Counted from the stretch's first letter, positions 1 through 9,272 are shown. The stretch is DNA of 64,000 nt from Rhodopirellula sp. (GCA_012728855.1 JAAYEH010000305.1:36512-100511), one strand, 5' to 3'. The notes: generated from the letters alone by a model not told the origin. Numbers and translations: made by a program.

Positions 1-1296
1 GGCACCGCCCGACTGGCCTCCGGCGTAGCGGGCCTGATCGCCGTGTGGCTCGTTTATTGTCTGGGCCGAGCGTTTTATCGGGATGAGGCGGCCGGTCTTT
101 GGGGGGCCGGGCTCTATTCGCTTTCACGAACGTTCTATTTCCCGGCGCAAACCGCGCGGCCCGACATGCTCTGCGGCGCCTTGGGCCTGGCCGCTGTGCT
201 GGCCATGTGGCGTTGGCAGATCGGCGGCCGATGGCGGTACCTGGTAACGGCGGGCATATTGCTGGGGCTCGCTGCCCTGACGCACCCGTTCGCCGCGGCG
301 TTGGCGGTGCAACTGGGCGTGTGGGCCCTCATCGCCGGGCGAGGTTTTCGGGGCCGCCTCGGGGCTGTGGCGATCCTGATCGTTTGCACGCTTGGTGTTC
401 TCGCCCTGTGGCTGCCTCTGATCTTCGCGTATCCGGACGCATTTCAGGGTCAGTTCTTTACGAACGTTCTCGATCGGTCCGGACCGGGGGTACTCCAGCG
501 ATTCGTCTTCCCCTGGTCATCGCTGGCGAGTCAGGCGGCGGTCATCGTGGAGCGAGCCATGCCCCTACAAGCGGGACTTATGTTCTTCGGACTTGTGGGA
601 GCAACGCTCATCGACCTCCGCCGCCGCCAGCGGGGGCCAATTGTTGCTTTGGCACTCACCTGGTCGGGAATCTATACGCTTGCCACATTTGCAGGAGTTC
701 ACCCGGGAAAGGGCTACTGGTGCTATCCCGCGGCACTGATGTTCCTCTGCGTTGGCCGTACGATTACGGTTGTTTCGCGCCGCGAGATGATGTCTCTGCG
801 GCGGCCGCTCTGGCAGGCGGGGATCGGCCTCTTGGCCGCTCTCGCGATGATTCCCGGCTCCGGCCTTCGCACCTGGGCGGCCCACGTTCGGAACTGGTCG
901 GACATCCGCTACAACAGCCCACGCTTCGTAGAGACGATGCTGCGAGATCTTCCCCATGATGCCCGATTGACGGTCGACCGCGCCTATGTATTCGACATCT
1001 ATCTGGCCGGGCGACCGACGATTCTAGCGCTGAGCGAGCCCTTGTTCTTCGAGGGAGCCGATTTCCCGTACGACTATCTCATCGTGGGGCCGTTTGGCCT
1101 GGAAATCGACACTGCCGAGAAGCTCGGGGGCGAGTTCCTCCGCGCCTATGGAACCCGCGCGGACTTCTTCGCCTGCTACGCGGAGATCTATACTCCGGCA
1201 CCACGAACCAAGGCGCGCGACTCCACAGCAGCCGGGCTACTGCCGAGCAGCCGAGCCGCTGCCGCTAGTCACCGCCGGCAACAGGCCCTTCGATGA
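1..1296 (+). CDS. GT-C family membrane glycosyltransferase, 5' truncated
   Basis: This is a polytopic membrane protein of the GT39/ArnT-like GT-C superfamily, expected to move a sugar from a polyprenyl-phosphate donor on the outer face of the membrane. The frame is open to base 1, and the first residues (GTARLAS) align with the interior of the paralogue at 4299-5972, so the N-terminus with its catalytic acidic loop lies outside the window; 431 residues are visible. Shared landmarks with that paralogue are RPDMLCG, LTHPFA, RSGPG and KGYWCYP; about half the residues look identical by eye. Several hydrophobic helices are followed by a soluble C-terminal part. Its last 32 bases overlap the 3' end of the convergent gene. 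Acceptor and sugar are unknown. Confidence 0.85.
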   Translation, partial: GTARLASGVAGLIAVWLVYCLGRAFYRDEAAGLWGAGLYSLSRTFYFPAQTARPDMLCGALGLAAVLAMWRWQIGGRWRYLVTAGILLGLAALTHPFAAALAVQLGVWALIAGRGFRGRLGAVAILIVCTLGVLALWLPLIFAYPDAFQGQFFTNVLDRSGPGVLQRFVFPWSSLASQAAVIVERAMPLQAGLMFFGLVGATLIDLRRRQRGPIVALALTWSGIYTLATFAGVHPGKGYWCYPAALMFLCVGRTITVVSRREMMSLRRPLWQAGIGLLAALAMIPGSGLRTWAAHVRNWSDIRYNSPRFVETMLRDLPHDARLTVDRAYVFDIYLAGRPTILALSEPLFFEGADFPYDYLIVGPFGLEIDTAEKLGGEFLRAYGTRADFFACYAEIYTPAPRTKARDSTAAGLLPSSRAAAASHRRQQALR

Positions 1297-3025
1297 CCAC
1301 GTAGCATTCGTTTTGGAAGACGATCTTGTCCTCGTATCGCGTCAGCAAGCGATCGATCGATGCTTCGTCCGGGATCCGCCATGGCCGGTCCCCGATCTGG
1401 TACGGACCGAGGATCACGAAGGCTCGGCCATCGCGAGTCCGGCGGTCCCACTCGTAGCGATCCATCAGAAAGAAGACCCGCCCGGTCAAAGGAGGCAACT
1501 CGGCGACCAAGAAACGGCCCAGATAGTAAATGCGATCTTCGTCTCGAACCTCGCGTTGCAGGAAGTTGACCACCTCTTGCTGGGCGTCCCTCTGGAAGAC
1601 GGGCGAAAAGGCGAGGGATTGCAGCGGCCGGTAGAACGGTTCGTACCAGCGGAGCACTCGTTCGTACTGAAGCCGCGGCGACACTTCTGTTGAAGCATAG
1701 TCAAAACCCGTCAGGTTCCCTACCGCCAGTAGCAAAACCAAACCGGCCAGAAGGCTCCGCCGCCTCCAAGGCAGCAAGCCGCGCAGGGCTGTGGCGAGTG
1801 CGATGGAAATCAAGAGGATGATCAAGATCAGCGCGTCCCACGCATGGCGCGTGAAGATCGACGGCGTGAGAAACGTAAACCACGTCAAGACCAGCATCAC
1901 CTTGACGGCGCAGACTTCGAGGACCGTGCCGACAACCCTGCTACGCAGCGACATCTTCGCGGCTTGCGGGTTTCGAAAGGCAAAAACCGTCGCCCCGGTC
2001 GCGAGCGGCCAGGCCAGCACGGCGATTTTCAAGCCGATCGTCTTCAGTATGCCGAGCTTGACTCTGGCCACCTCAAGACGGTTTTGGAGATCGGAACCGA
2101 GACCGCTGCCGCCGCTGAGGAAGACCAGCATGTAGTCTGCCGTGTTCGCAAAGTAGCCATGAAGGCCAAAGCGGTTGACCAGAACGGCAAATCGGTAGAT
2201 TTCGAACGCCATCACCGGCAGGAGGAATCCGGCGGCAATCAGCGCCAAGCCGAGGCAAGCCTTTTTCCGCGTTGCTGAGCTGCCGACGATCGACCAACCC
2301 ACGTGCAAAACGACCGCAGCCGAGGAAATCAAGAACAAGCTCTTCGTCAGGTAGGCCAGCCCCAGCAACAGCCCGGCCACTACCCAGAGTGCTCTCTGCC
2401 GTTCGGCGGCGAAAGCGTAGCCGTAGGCGCAGACGGCGAGCAGAGAATACAGCAGCGCCAAGTGCTCCGAGTATGCCTCGTAAGCGAAATTGAACGTCAG
2501 CGGAGGCAACGCCCAGAGCCACAGTTGCAGCAGAAGAACCGCTCCGTAGCCGCCGCGCACGTAGGCCAATGCGGACAACAACGCCAACAGGCAGAACATC
2601 GCACTCAGCGGCAACAGCCGGTATTGCCACCAGCCGACGCCGAACAGTCTCAGAACCAGCGCCTCGGGCACGATGAAGCCCGGTCCTACGGTCACTCCGG
2701 CCGGGAAGTACGTGAAGCCTTCGTCATCCTGCACGGTGGGCCGGTTGTGACAACCCGTCCCCCGGCCGATCGGTTCATTCGACAACGCGACGTTGGTGCT
2801 CGAAGCATAAATCCCGCGCTCGGCCAGATTCCTCGCCGTGCCGAAGTACCAGCCGCTGTCGTGCTCGATACCGCCCTGCCTCGACGCAAAGACCGCGTAA
2901 CGGTAGATCTGAAACGCAGGCATCGCCAACAGGACAAGAGCCAGCAGCACGGTGCGACAGCGCGGAATTCTTGCTGCAGGATTCCGCGGATCGGCGGAGT
3001 TCGAGGAACGTGATGGATCGATCAT
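1265..3025 (-). CDS. GT-C type membrane protein, putative glycosyltransferase
   Basis: A 586-residue protein with about ten hydrophobic segments. A first membrane helix (residues about 25-45) is followed by an extracytoplasmic loop with an acidic HDSGWYFGTARNLAERG stretch, the usual GT-C layout in which the loop after helix 1 carries the catalytic acid. The C-terminal 100 residues are soluble (FLQREVRDEDRIYYLGR region). It is distinct from the paralogous pair at 1-1296 and 4299-5972. It lies 27 bases downstream of the GT2 gene on the same strand, so the two are probably co-transcribed: the GT2 enzyme would make the lipid-linked sugar and this protein would use it. The specific reaction is not deducible. 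Confidence 0.75.
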   Translation of the reverse strand: MIDPSRSSNSADPRNPAARIPRCRTVLLALVLLAMPAFQIYRYAVFASRQGGIEHDSGWYFGTARNLAERGIYASSTNVALSNEPIGRGTGCHNRPTVQDDEGFTYFPAGVTVGPGFIVPEALVLRLFGVGWWQYRLLPLSAMFCLLALLSALAYVRGGYGAVLLLQLWLWALPPLTFNFAYEAYSEHLALLYSLLAVCAYGYAFAAERQRALWVVAGLLLGLAYLTKSLFLISSAAVVLHVGWSIVGSSATRKKACLGLALIAAGFLLPVMAFEIYRFAVLVNRFGLHGYFANTADYMLVFLSGGSGLGSDLQNRLEVARVKLGILKTIGLKIAVLAWPLATGATVFAFRNPQAAKMSLRSRVVGTVLEVCAVKVMLVLTWFTFLTPSIFTRHAWDALILIILLISIALATALRGLLPWRRRSLLAGLVLLLAVGNLTGFDYASTEVSPRLQYERVLRWYEPFYRPLQSLAFSPVFQRDAQQEVVNFLQREVRDEDRIYYLGRFLVAELPPLTGRVFFLMDRYEWDRRTRDGRAFVILGPYQIGDRPWRIPDEASIDRLLTRYEDKIVFQNECYVVIEGPVAGGD

Positions 3026-3052
3026 ACGAAGCTGTCAACTCGGCCTGCATCG

Positions 3053-4039
3053 CTAGACGCGTCGTGTACAGAGCCACCGGTGGCTGTCGACGAAATACCG
3101 CCAATCGCGGATCGGCAGAAACTGGGCGTTGCTGCGCGACTGCGTTACAAAGAGGACAAACATCATCGCCAGGGAGAACAGATTCATCAGCAGCAGCGCA
3201 AGAATGCCTGCCGCGGTAGTCGCCCAGCCGGGAATGGCGGCGGATGTGAAGAGGCGGACGTAGACGACCGCGACCAGCCCGCTCGTCAACAGCAGCATCA
3301 GGACGCCGAGCACCATCAAGATTCGTACTCCGACCGTATCTCCGAACACGGAAATCGCACTGAGACCATGCACGACCAAAGCGACCGGATTCATGTGCGA
3401 ACGGCCGTGCAACCGCCGCCCCCGGTCGACCGAGAGGGTCGCCACCGGCAGCCGAGCATGGAAAACCGCGGCGGCATAGTGGTTCCAGATCTCGGAGACG
3501 CTCATCAACCGACCGAGAAGTGAAAACGGAACAACGCTGAAATTCCCTACCTCGAGCGTCCTCCCGGTCAGCAGATAGTGGACGAACCGGTAGGCCCGGT
3601 AGCCCATTCGGAACCACAACGGTTCGCTCCGCTTTCCCCGCTGGGCGAAAACGATCACCGGAGAGGTGGATTGCCTGCCGTGGTCGAGCAATTTCGAGAT
3701 CGCCTCGGGGAGATCCTCGCCGTCGCCGTCCATCACCACGACTTCGCGGCAGGGAACCTTATCGAAGATAAAGGCCAACCCCAAGGCAATGGCACGCTGA
3801 TGGCCCACGTTTCGCCGCAAGCGAACCAGGACGACGCCCTCCAAATCCCGCGGTTCGAATGGCAGTTTCTCGGGCGGATCGTTGGTGGAACCGTCATCGA
3901 CGAGCACAACGGTGACTCGATCGGAAAATTCCGCGGCAAGCTCGTCCAGGCAGCGAATGACGATTGCCGCCGAAGGCCAATCATTGAATACGGGAATGCA
4001 GATCACCACGCGTGCGCCGGCGGCCGGCTGATCGGACAT
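3053..4039 (-). CDS. GT2 glycosyltransferase, GtrB/DPM1-like, with C-terminal membrane helices
   Basis: A 328-residue protein with an N-terminal GT-A domain: VVICIPVFND at the start, VDDGS near residue 50 and the DGDGED metal-binding motif near residue 110. Two hydrophobic helices follow near the C-terminus (roughly residues 230-255 and 270-300). This is the architecture of bactoprenol-phosphate or dolichol-phosphate hexose synthases, which load sugar from a nucleotide donor onto the lipid carrier on the cytoplasmic side. The start used is the ATG at 4037-4039, just before the GT-A fold; an in-frame ATG at 4135 would add 32 residues with no recognisable fold. No strong ribosome-binding site is seen. 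It probably feeds the GT-C proteins around it. Confidence 0.85.
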   Translation of the reverse strand: MSDQPAAGARVVICIPVFNDWPSAAIVIRCLDELAAEFSDRVTVVLVDDGSTNDPPEKLPFEPRDLEGVVLVRLRRNVGHQRAIALGLAFIFDKVPCREVVVMDGDGEDLPEAISKLLDHGRQSTSPVIVFAQRGKRSEPLWFRMGYRAYRFVHYLLTGRTLEVGNFSVVPFSLLGRLMSVSEIWNHYAAAVFHARLPVATLSVDRGRRLHGRSHMNPVALVVHGLSAISVFGDTVGVRILMVLGVLMLLLTSGLVAVVYVRLFTSAAIPGWATTAAGILALLLMNLFSLAMMFVLFVTQSRSNAQFLPIRDWRYFVDSHRWLCTRRV

Positions 4040-4298
4040 CAGCGGTGGCTCTGCCGCGTCGGGCAATCGGACCGTGAAACCGTGGCTGCCGAAATCCATG
4101 GACCGAGTGCCTGGCCCCGCTGTCAAAATGACCACGAAAGCAACCGATTGGAGCAGAAACGGCCGGTCCGCAGGCCGGCAGGAGCGTCTCTTTTCGAGAT
4201 TTTAACTCGCCCCAGGTGCATGGGGAAGAGAAAAACGCCAAGCGGGGAAGGCCCGGCCCAGGTAGCCGCCGTTGCGGCGGCAAAGTTAGAATGGGGGG

Positions 4299-5972
4299 AT
4301 GGGCATCGACACCGATTCACCGCCTGCGGATGATCCTGCTCCCTCAGGGCGGACGGATTACTGTTTCTTGGCGCTGTTTTGCGTACTCTTCCTCGGATTC
4401 CGCACGCCGCTCTTATACCGCCAGGCTGGGGGGATGGATGAAGCCGACTATGCGGTTCCCGGCTGCACGATACTGCAAGAAGGAATCCCGCGAATCCCCT
4501 ACAACCCAAGCCGCAACACGGCAGGCTACTTCTATCGTGCCGATGAGGCGTTGTTCCTCCTCCCCCCGCTGTACTTCTACTGGCAGGCGGCATTCTATAC
4601 CGTCTTGCCGCCCGGTTACGGCACGGCGCGGCTGGCGTCGGCGGTGGCAGCGGTTCTGGCCATTGTGTTGATCTATTTTCTCGGGCGCCGGCTGACCGGC
4701 GACCGCGCGGTGGCGCTTTGGGGAGCGGGTCTTTTTTCGATTTCGCGCGTCTGTTTTTTTCCCGCCATGTCGGCACGTCCGGACATGCTTTGCGGAATGA
4801 TCGGTCTGGCCGCCGTGGCCGCTTTTCTCCGTTGGCGCGACACCGCCCGCTACGGTTGGCTGTTGGCAACCTCGCTACTTCTCGGCTTGGGCGGGCTCAC
4901 CCATCCCTTTGCGCTGGTATACGCGATCCAGATCGGTGTCGGGGTCGTGCTCTGCGGGGGCCCTCTGTCGCGTCGGTTTCGAGACCTGGGCGTTCTGGTG
5001 ACCGGCGCCGGCCTCGTCTTCTCGCTGTGGCTGATTCTGATCGTGCCGCGATACGAGGTGTTTCGAATTCAGTTTTTCAACAACGTGCTAGCTCGCTCCG
5101 GGCCGGGGTTGCTGGAGCGGTGCCTCTGGCCGTGGGAAGCGATTGCCTGGCAGACGCGGTTGATTTTGGAACATGCGGGACCGTTGCAGGTCGGTCTGAT
5201 GTTCGGCGGCTTGCTGGCGGCGACCGTGTTCGCCAAACGAGAAGGGGTCGGGAGTCTTTTTCCGTATCGGCCCCACCGCCGCCGAATAAGTCCGGCCCGG
5301 TCTGCGGCCGATACGGAAAAAGACTCCCGACCCCCTTGTGCCCCCGGCATGGCCGCGTTGCTCGCGCTGTCGTGGTCGAGCGTGTACCTGTTGGTCGCCT
5401 GCCAAGGCATGCACTCGTCCAAGGGCTACTGGTGTTATCCCGGCGCGTGGATGTTTCTTTGCGTCGGCTGGTGCGTCGTCCGAATTGGCCGAAAAGGGCG
5501 GCAAGTCGGTCAACGTCATCGCTTCTCTCCCCGGGCCTGGCGCTGGGCGGAAGCACTGGGCGCCGCCGGTCTGTTGCTGCTGATGCTGCCCGGTTCGGGC
5601 ATTCGAGCATTGGCGGCCCACGTTGTGTACTGGGAGCGGCCGTCGTACCGTGCCGGCCAGTTCACCGAAAGATTGCTGGCGGAAGTGCCTCGTGATGCAC
5701 GGGTTGTGGTCGACACCGCTTACGCTTTGCCATTCTATCTGGACGGGCGCTCGGTCATTCTTGCCGGCTGCTACGATCTTCGCGCGCCCGAGGATTACTT
5801 GCCTTACGACTACTACATCGCCGGACCGGAGTCGCTCGACAAGGGATTTCCAGGCAAACTGGGGGCGCGACGGATTAAGCGATTTGGCGACCCCGACGAT
5901 GTTTTCGCCTGTTACGCCGAACTCTACGAACCGCCTGGAACCACGGAACCCTCGACCGGGAAAAACCGATGA
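4299..5972 (+). CDS. GT-C family membrane glycosyltransferase carrying an in-frame palindromic insert
   Basis: A 557-residue GT39/ArnT-like protein and paralogue of the gene at 1-1296. After the first helix comes GGMDEADYAVPG, whose acidic pair is the likely catalytic site; RPDMLCG, LTHPFA, RSGPG and KGYWCYP are shared with the paralogue. Between the RSGPG and KGYWCYP regions lies an extra stretch of about 30 basic residues (roughly 315-347) encoded by a 91-bp palindromic element and absent from the paralogue; it falls in a loop between hydrophobic segments and keeps the frame. The stop codon overlaps the start of the next gene (ATGA), indicating translational coupling. Whether the enzyme is still active cannot be told from sequence. 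Confidence 0.85.
   Translation: MGIDTDSPPADDPAPSGRTDYCFLALFCVLFLGFRTPLLYRQAGGMDEADYAVPGCTILQEGIPRIPYNPSRNTAGYFYRADEALFLLPPLYFYWQAAFYTVLPPGYGTARLASAVAAVLAIVLIYFLGRRLTGDRAVALWGAGLFSISRVCFFPAMSARPDMLCGMIGLAAVAAFLRWRDTARYGWLLATSLLLGLGGLTHPFALVYAIQIGVGVVLCGGPLSRRFRDLGVLVTGAGLVFSLWLILIVPRYEVFRIQFFNNVLARSGPGLLERCLWPWEAIAWQTRLILEHAGPLQVGLMFGGLLAATVFAKREGVGSLFPYRPHRRRISPARSAADTEKDSRPPCAPGMAALLALSWSSVYLLVACQGMHSSKGYWCYPGAWMFLCVGWCVVRIGRKGRQVGQRHRFSPRAWRWAEALGAAGLLLLMLPGSGIRALAAHVVYWERPSYRAGQFTERLLAEVPRDARVVVDTAYALPFYLDGRSVILAGCYDLRAPEDYLPYDYYIAGPESLDKGFPGKLGARRIKRFGDPDDVFACYAELYEPPGTTEPSTGKNR
5244..5334. repeat. 91-bp palindromic element inserted in a coding sequence (family 1, copy 1)
   Basis: Two perfect 29-base inverted arms (5244-5272 and 5306-5334) surround a 33-base loop. 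The outer part of each arm begins GGGGTCGGGAGTCTTTTTCC. The element is open in the frame of the host glycosyltransferase. A second copy at 55660-55752 is intergenic. Inner arm bases differ between copies but stay paired. No transposase lies nearby. Confidence 0.9.
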
Positions 5973-7711
5973 AATGGTGGGCCGCCTTTGCCACGCTCTT
6001 CGGAGTCGCCTTGCTGGTCGAGACGACCTGGTTCCGGCATGGGAAAAGCGTCACGTTCGACGAGACCATTTATCTCAGCGGCGCGCTGCAAACCCTGCAC
6101 GACGGCCGCCTCGATCCCCGCCTGGCCGCCGCGGGCGTTGCGCCGTTGCCGATCCTGCTCGAGTACCTGTTTCCCTTGAGCTTTGCGGAGCGAGAGCAGC
6201 GGCCATCGCTCGCGGAGGGAAAGCTGCAGGACGCTCGGTTGATCGACGGTCCGCGACTGAGCAACTCGATTCTGGTGGGGCTGCCGCTGCTGTTGATCGT
6301 TTCCGCATGGCTTTATCGCCGCCGGGGATTGGTTGCCGCGGCAGTCGGCGCCGGCCTGGTGGCGTTTTCTCCGTCGATCATCGCCCACGCCGCGCTGGCG
6401 ACCACCGACGCCTGCTTTGCGATGTGTACCCTGCTGGCGCTCGCCTCGCTCGCCTGGTACTTCTCCCGCCCGACTCGCCCGCGGTTTGCCGTGATGGCGG
6501 CCGCCATCGCGACGGCCATGGCCGCCAAGTATTCCGGGGCATTTCTCCTTCCGGTTGCCGCGATCCTGTTCGTGATGCAGGCAACAGGCCACCGGACAGA
6601 AGACGGTAGGATCGAAAACGGGACTGTTCCCTTTCGGGCCGCTTGCTGGAAGATCGCCCTGACAATCTCCACGCTGCTTGTGCTGGTTGTCACGATCTGG
6701 TGGGGGTTGCATCTGTTCAGCTTCACCGGGCCACTAAAAAACCTGCCGCTGGAAGAAACCCCCGATTCTTCCCCGTGGGTTCGAATGCTCGGCCGCAGTG
6801 CGGCAGCGGACACGATCATGCGGATCGCGCACGAAGACCTGCGGCGACCGGCGCCTTTGGACGGCGTCTTGTATCAGTATCTGCACAATCGGGGCGGCCA
6901 TAGCGCGTTCTTGATGGGCCGGCGATCTGTAACCGGCTGGTGGTATTTCTTCCCGGTGGCAATGCTCATCAAGAGCACGCCCGTCGAGCTTCTCCTGTTG
7001 GCGGGATTGTTGCTCTTGACGATTGCCTCGCTACGGTCACCGTGGCGCCGTCCGGCGGCTTTGGACATTGAAATGCGGGTGATCGTCATGGCCGCTGCGG
7101 TCTACAGTGTGCTGCTGCTGACGTCGCGCATTAACATCGGCCACCGCTATCTCTTGCCCCTCTATCCGCTGCTGATTCTGGCCGGTGTGGACCGCCTCTG
7201 GGAGTGGCTTGGGCCGCGGCGAAAGACCAAGGTAGGGATCGCGGCGGCTCTGGTGATGGGGCAGGCCGCCAGTTGCCTGACCGTCGCGCCGCATTACCTG
7301 GCCTATTTCAACGCGGCGGTCGGCGGGCCGCAACGAGGTTGGCATTACCTGGTCGATTCCAGCATCGACTGGGGGCAGGACTTGCCGGCGCTGTCCGGTG
7401 AGCTGAAACGGCTCGGGTATCAACGTGTCGCCCTGCAGTATTTCGGAACGGCCGATCCCCGCGCTTACGGTATCCGGGCCGATCGTTTCTCGGACCTTGC
7501 GAGGCCGGTCGAGCAGTACGAGGCAATCGCCGTTTCGGTCACGAATCTGCAGGGATTGTACCTTCAAGGCGAGGATCCTTTCCGTGAACTAAGGCAGTCG
7601 CCGTCGGTCGGACGGGCCGGCTACTCGATCCTGATTTTTGACCTTTCCGACCGGCGGACGCAGCAGGCTCTGCGAAAGGCTCTGCTGGCACGTCCGTCGC
7701 AGGCAGAGTAA
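5969..7711 (+). CDS. GT-C family membrane glycosyltransferase
   Basis: A 580-residue polytopic membrane protein. After the N-terminal helix comes VTFDETIYLSGAL, an acidic first loop typical of GT39-like enzymes. Roughly ten hydrophobic segments follow, and the C-terminal soluble part contains DSSIDWGQDLPAL, a signature often seen in bacterial GT39-related proteins. Its ATG overlaps the stop of the upstream glycosyltransferase (ATGA), so the two are co-translated. A loop near residues 210-225 contains a repeat-like stretch (ENGTVPF) that may be inserted. The stop codon lies inside the left 12-bp direct repeat of a MITE-like element, so the present C-terminus may have been set by that insertion. 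Confidence 0.85.
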   Translation: MKWWAAFATLFGVALLVETTWFRHGKSVTFDETIYLSGALQTLHDGRLDPRLAAAGVAPLPILLEYLFPLSFAEREQRPSLAEGKLQDARLIDGPRLSNSILVGLPLLLIVSAWLYRRRGLVAAAVGAGLVAFSPSIIAHAALATTDACFAMCTLLALASLAWYFSRPTRPRFAVMAAAIATAMAAKYSGAFLLPVAAILFVMQATGHRTEDGRIENGTVPFRAACWKIALTISTLLVLVVTIWWGLHLFSFTGPLKNLPLEETPDSSPWVRMLGRSAAADTIMRIAHEDLRRPAPLDGVLYQYLHNRGGHSAFLMGRRSVTGWWYFFPVAMLIKSTPVELLLLAGLLLLTIASLRSPWRRPAALDIEMRVIVMAAAVYSVLLLTSRINIGHRYLLPLYPLLILAGVDRLWEWLGPRRKTKVGIAAALVMGQAASCLTVAPHYLAYFNAAVGGPQRGWHYLVDSSIDWGQDLPALSGELKRLGYQRVALQYFGTADPRAYGIRADRFSDLARPVEQYEAIAVSVTNLQGLYLQGEDPFRELRQSPSVGRAGYSILIFDLSDRRTQQALRKALLARPSQAE

Positions 7712-7956
7712 CATTACTCAAACTGTAAGTGCGGCAGCCCGGGAAAGGGGACTGGCTCCGTCGCAAATGGAGGTTTTCCGCGAGGTTGGAGGTTGCCGCG
7801 ACAGTGCCTGTCCCATTTCCTGGGCGGACCAACTCGATGGCCCGTTGAAAAGGGGACAGGCACCGAGCGGCAGGCGTTTCCTCGGAAATTCCGGGCCAGA
7901 ACCACGCTCGGAGCCAGTCCCCTTTTCAACTCCGTTTGCAGTTTGAGTAACATTAC
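7706..7956. mobile_element. MITE-like nested palindromic element with 12-bp direct repeats
   Basis: The 12-base sequence GAGTAACATTAC occurs at 7706-7717 and again at 7945-7956, as expected of a target-site duplication. Just inside are short inverted ends (TCAAACTG at 7718-7725, CAGTTTGA at 7939-7946). Further in, 17-base arms (7744-7760 and 7909-7925, AAAGGGGACTGGCTCCG and its complement) enclose a smaller hairpin with arms GTGCCTGTCCC (7804-7814) and GGGACAGGCAC (7853-7863). No ORF of its own is convincing. It fills the gap between the glycosyltransferase and the dehydrogenase gene. Confidence 0.75.
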
Positions 7957-8023
7957 CATGCTGCGAAAGTGCGTCAGGCCGGAGAGCCCGGCGTACAGGG
8001 ACCACCTTCCCCAGAGAACCACC

Positions 8024-9220
8024 ATGCAGTGCAACCCCAGCAACATCGAAACGAAGCGAGTGGCGATCGTCGGAGGCGGCGGCCACGTGGGCCTGCCGCT
8101 GGGCCTGCTCGTCTGCGATATCGGCCATACCGTCACACTCGTCGATCCCGACGCCGCGCGCCTGGCGGCAATCCGCGCGGGCAAGATGCCGTTTCTCGAA
8201 CGTGGCGCCGAGGAACTTCTCGCCCGCTGCCTGGAAGGCGGCCGATTGCTGACACACAGCGATGCGGCGAGCCTCTCCGACCAGGATGTTGTCATCCTCA
8301 CCATCGGCACTCCGGTCGATGAGTATCTCGACCCGAGCGTCCGCCAGTTCGATCATGTGATCGACGGTGTGCTGGAACACATGCGCTCGGGGCAGTTGCT
8401 CATCATCCGCAGCACCGTCTTTCCCGGTGTGACGGAGCGACTGGGCCGCAAGGTCGCCGAGCGTGGGCCCGCGGTCGACATCGCCTACTGCCCGGAGCGG
8501 ATCGCCGAAGGCCACGCGCTGGAGGAGTTGACCAAACTGCCGCAGTTGGTTTCCGGGGTGACGCCGGCGTCATGCCGCCGGGCCGCGGAATTCTTCCGGC
8601 AGTTGGGCGCCGGCGTCATCGAGCTTTCCACGGTCGAGGCGGAGCTGGCCAAGTTATTCACGAATTCCTATCGCTATATCAACTTCGCCATTTCCAACCA
8701 GTTCTACATGATGGCCGAACGGTTCGACGCCGATTTTCTTCGCATCCACGCCGCGGTGACCACCGATTATCCTCGCATGAGAGGCTTCGCCCGCTCGGGC
8801 TTCACCGGCGGTCCCTGCCTGCTCAAAGACACGATGCAACTGGCCTCTTTCAATCACAACTTGTTCGCGCTGGGGCAAACGGCCATGATGGTCAACGAAG
8901 GACTCCCCAGCTTCCTGGTCGAGAAGCTTCGCACCACCCGCGACCTTGCCCGGGAGACGGTCGGCATCCTTGGCATGGCTTTCAAGGGAGACTGCGACGA
9001 TCCGCGGAGTTCGCTCTCCTACAAGCTTCGCAAGATCCTGCTGATGGACGCCCGCCGCGTTGTCTGCACCGATCCCTACATCGCCGATCCGGAATTTCTC
9101 CCCTTGGAAACGGTGCTCGATTTGGCCGACGTGCTCATTTTGGGAGCCTGTCATCAAGAGTATCGCGGCTTGAAGACGAGCAAACCGATCGTCGACGTGT
9201 TTGGCTTCCTCAGTCTCTGA
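8024..9220 (+). CDS. nucleotide-sugar dehydrogenase (UDP-glucose/UDP-ManNAc dehydrogenase family)
   Basis: A 398-residue NAD-dependent four-electron dehydrogenase that oxidises a nucleotide sugar to the uronic acid. The N-terminal Rossmann fold opens with VAIVGGGGHVGLPLG; catalytic landmarks are the CPER motif (Glu158), AELAKLFTNSYRY (Lys210) and the nucleophilic cysteine in GGPCLLKD (Cys265). The C-terminal domain carries GILGMAFKGDCDDPRSS, the substrate-binding signature of the family. Overall it resembles WecC-type UDP-N-acetylmannosamine dehydrogenases, but substrate is not certain. The ATG at 8024 lies directly before the Rossmann fold; upstream in-frame starts fall in the mobile element. 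It closes the glycan locus and probably supplies a uronic-acid donor. Confidence 0.88.
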   Translation: MQCNPSNIETKRVAIVGGGGHVGLPLGLLVCDIGHTVTLVDPDAARLAAIRAGKMPFLERGAEELLARCLEGGRLLTHSDAASLSDQDVVILTIGTPVDEYLDPSVRQFDHVIDGVLEHMRSGQLLIIRSTVFPGVTERLGRKVAERGPAVDIAYCPERIAEGHALEELTKLPQLVSGVTPASCRRAAEFFRQLGAGVIELSTVEAELAKLFTNSYRYINFAISNQFYMMAERFDADFLRIHAAVTTDYPRMRGFARSGFTGGPCLLKDTMQLASFNHNLFALGQTAMMVNEGLPSFLVEKLRTTRDLARETVGILGMAFKGDCDDPRSSLSYKLRKILLMDARRVVCTDPYIADPEFLPLETVLDLADVLILGACHQEYRGLKTSKPIVDVFGFLSL

Positions 9221-9272
9221 CTCAAGCGGTCCGCTGACAGTGTTCCCGGTTTCGCGGTTGGTCAAGCTGCTT

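Noticed and set aside
6606..6640. Possible short palindromic insertion in the GT-C gene at 5969-7711 (GGGACTGTTCCC-like)
   Set aside because: The stem is not a true palindrome and there is no paralogue in the window to prove an insertion.
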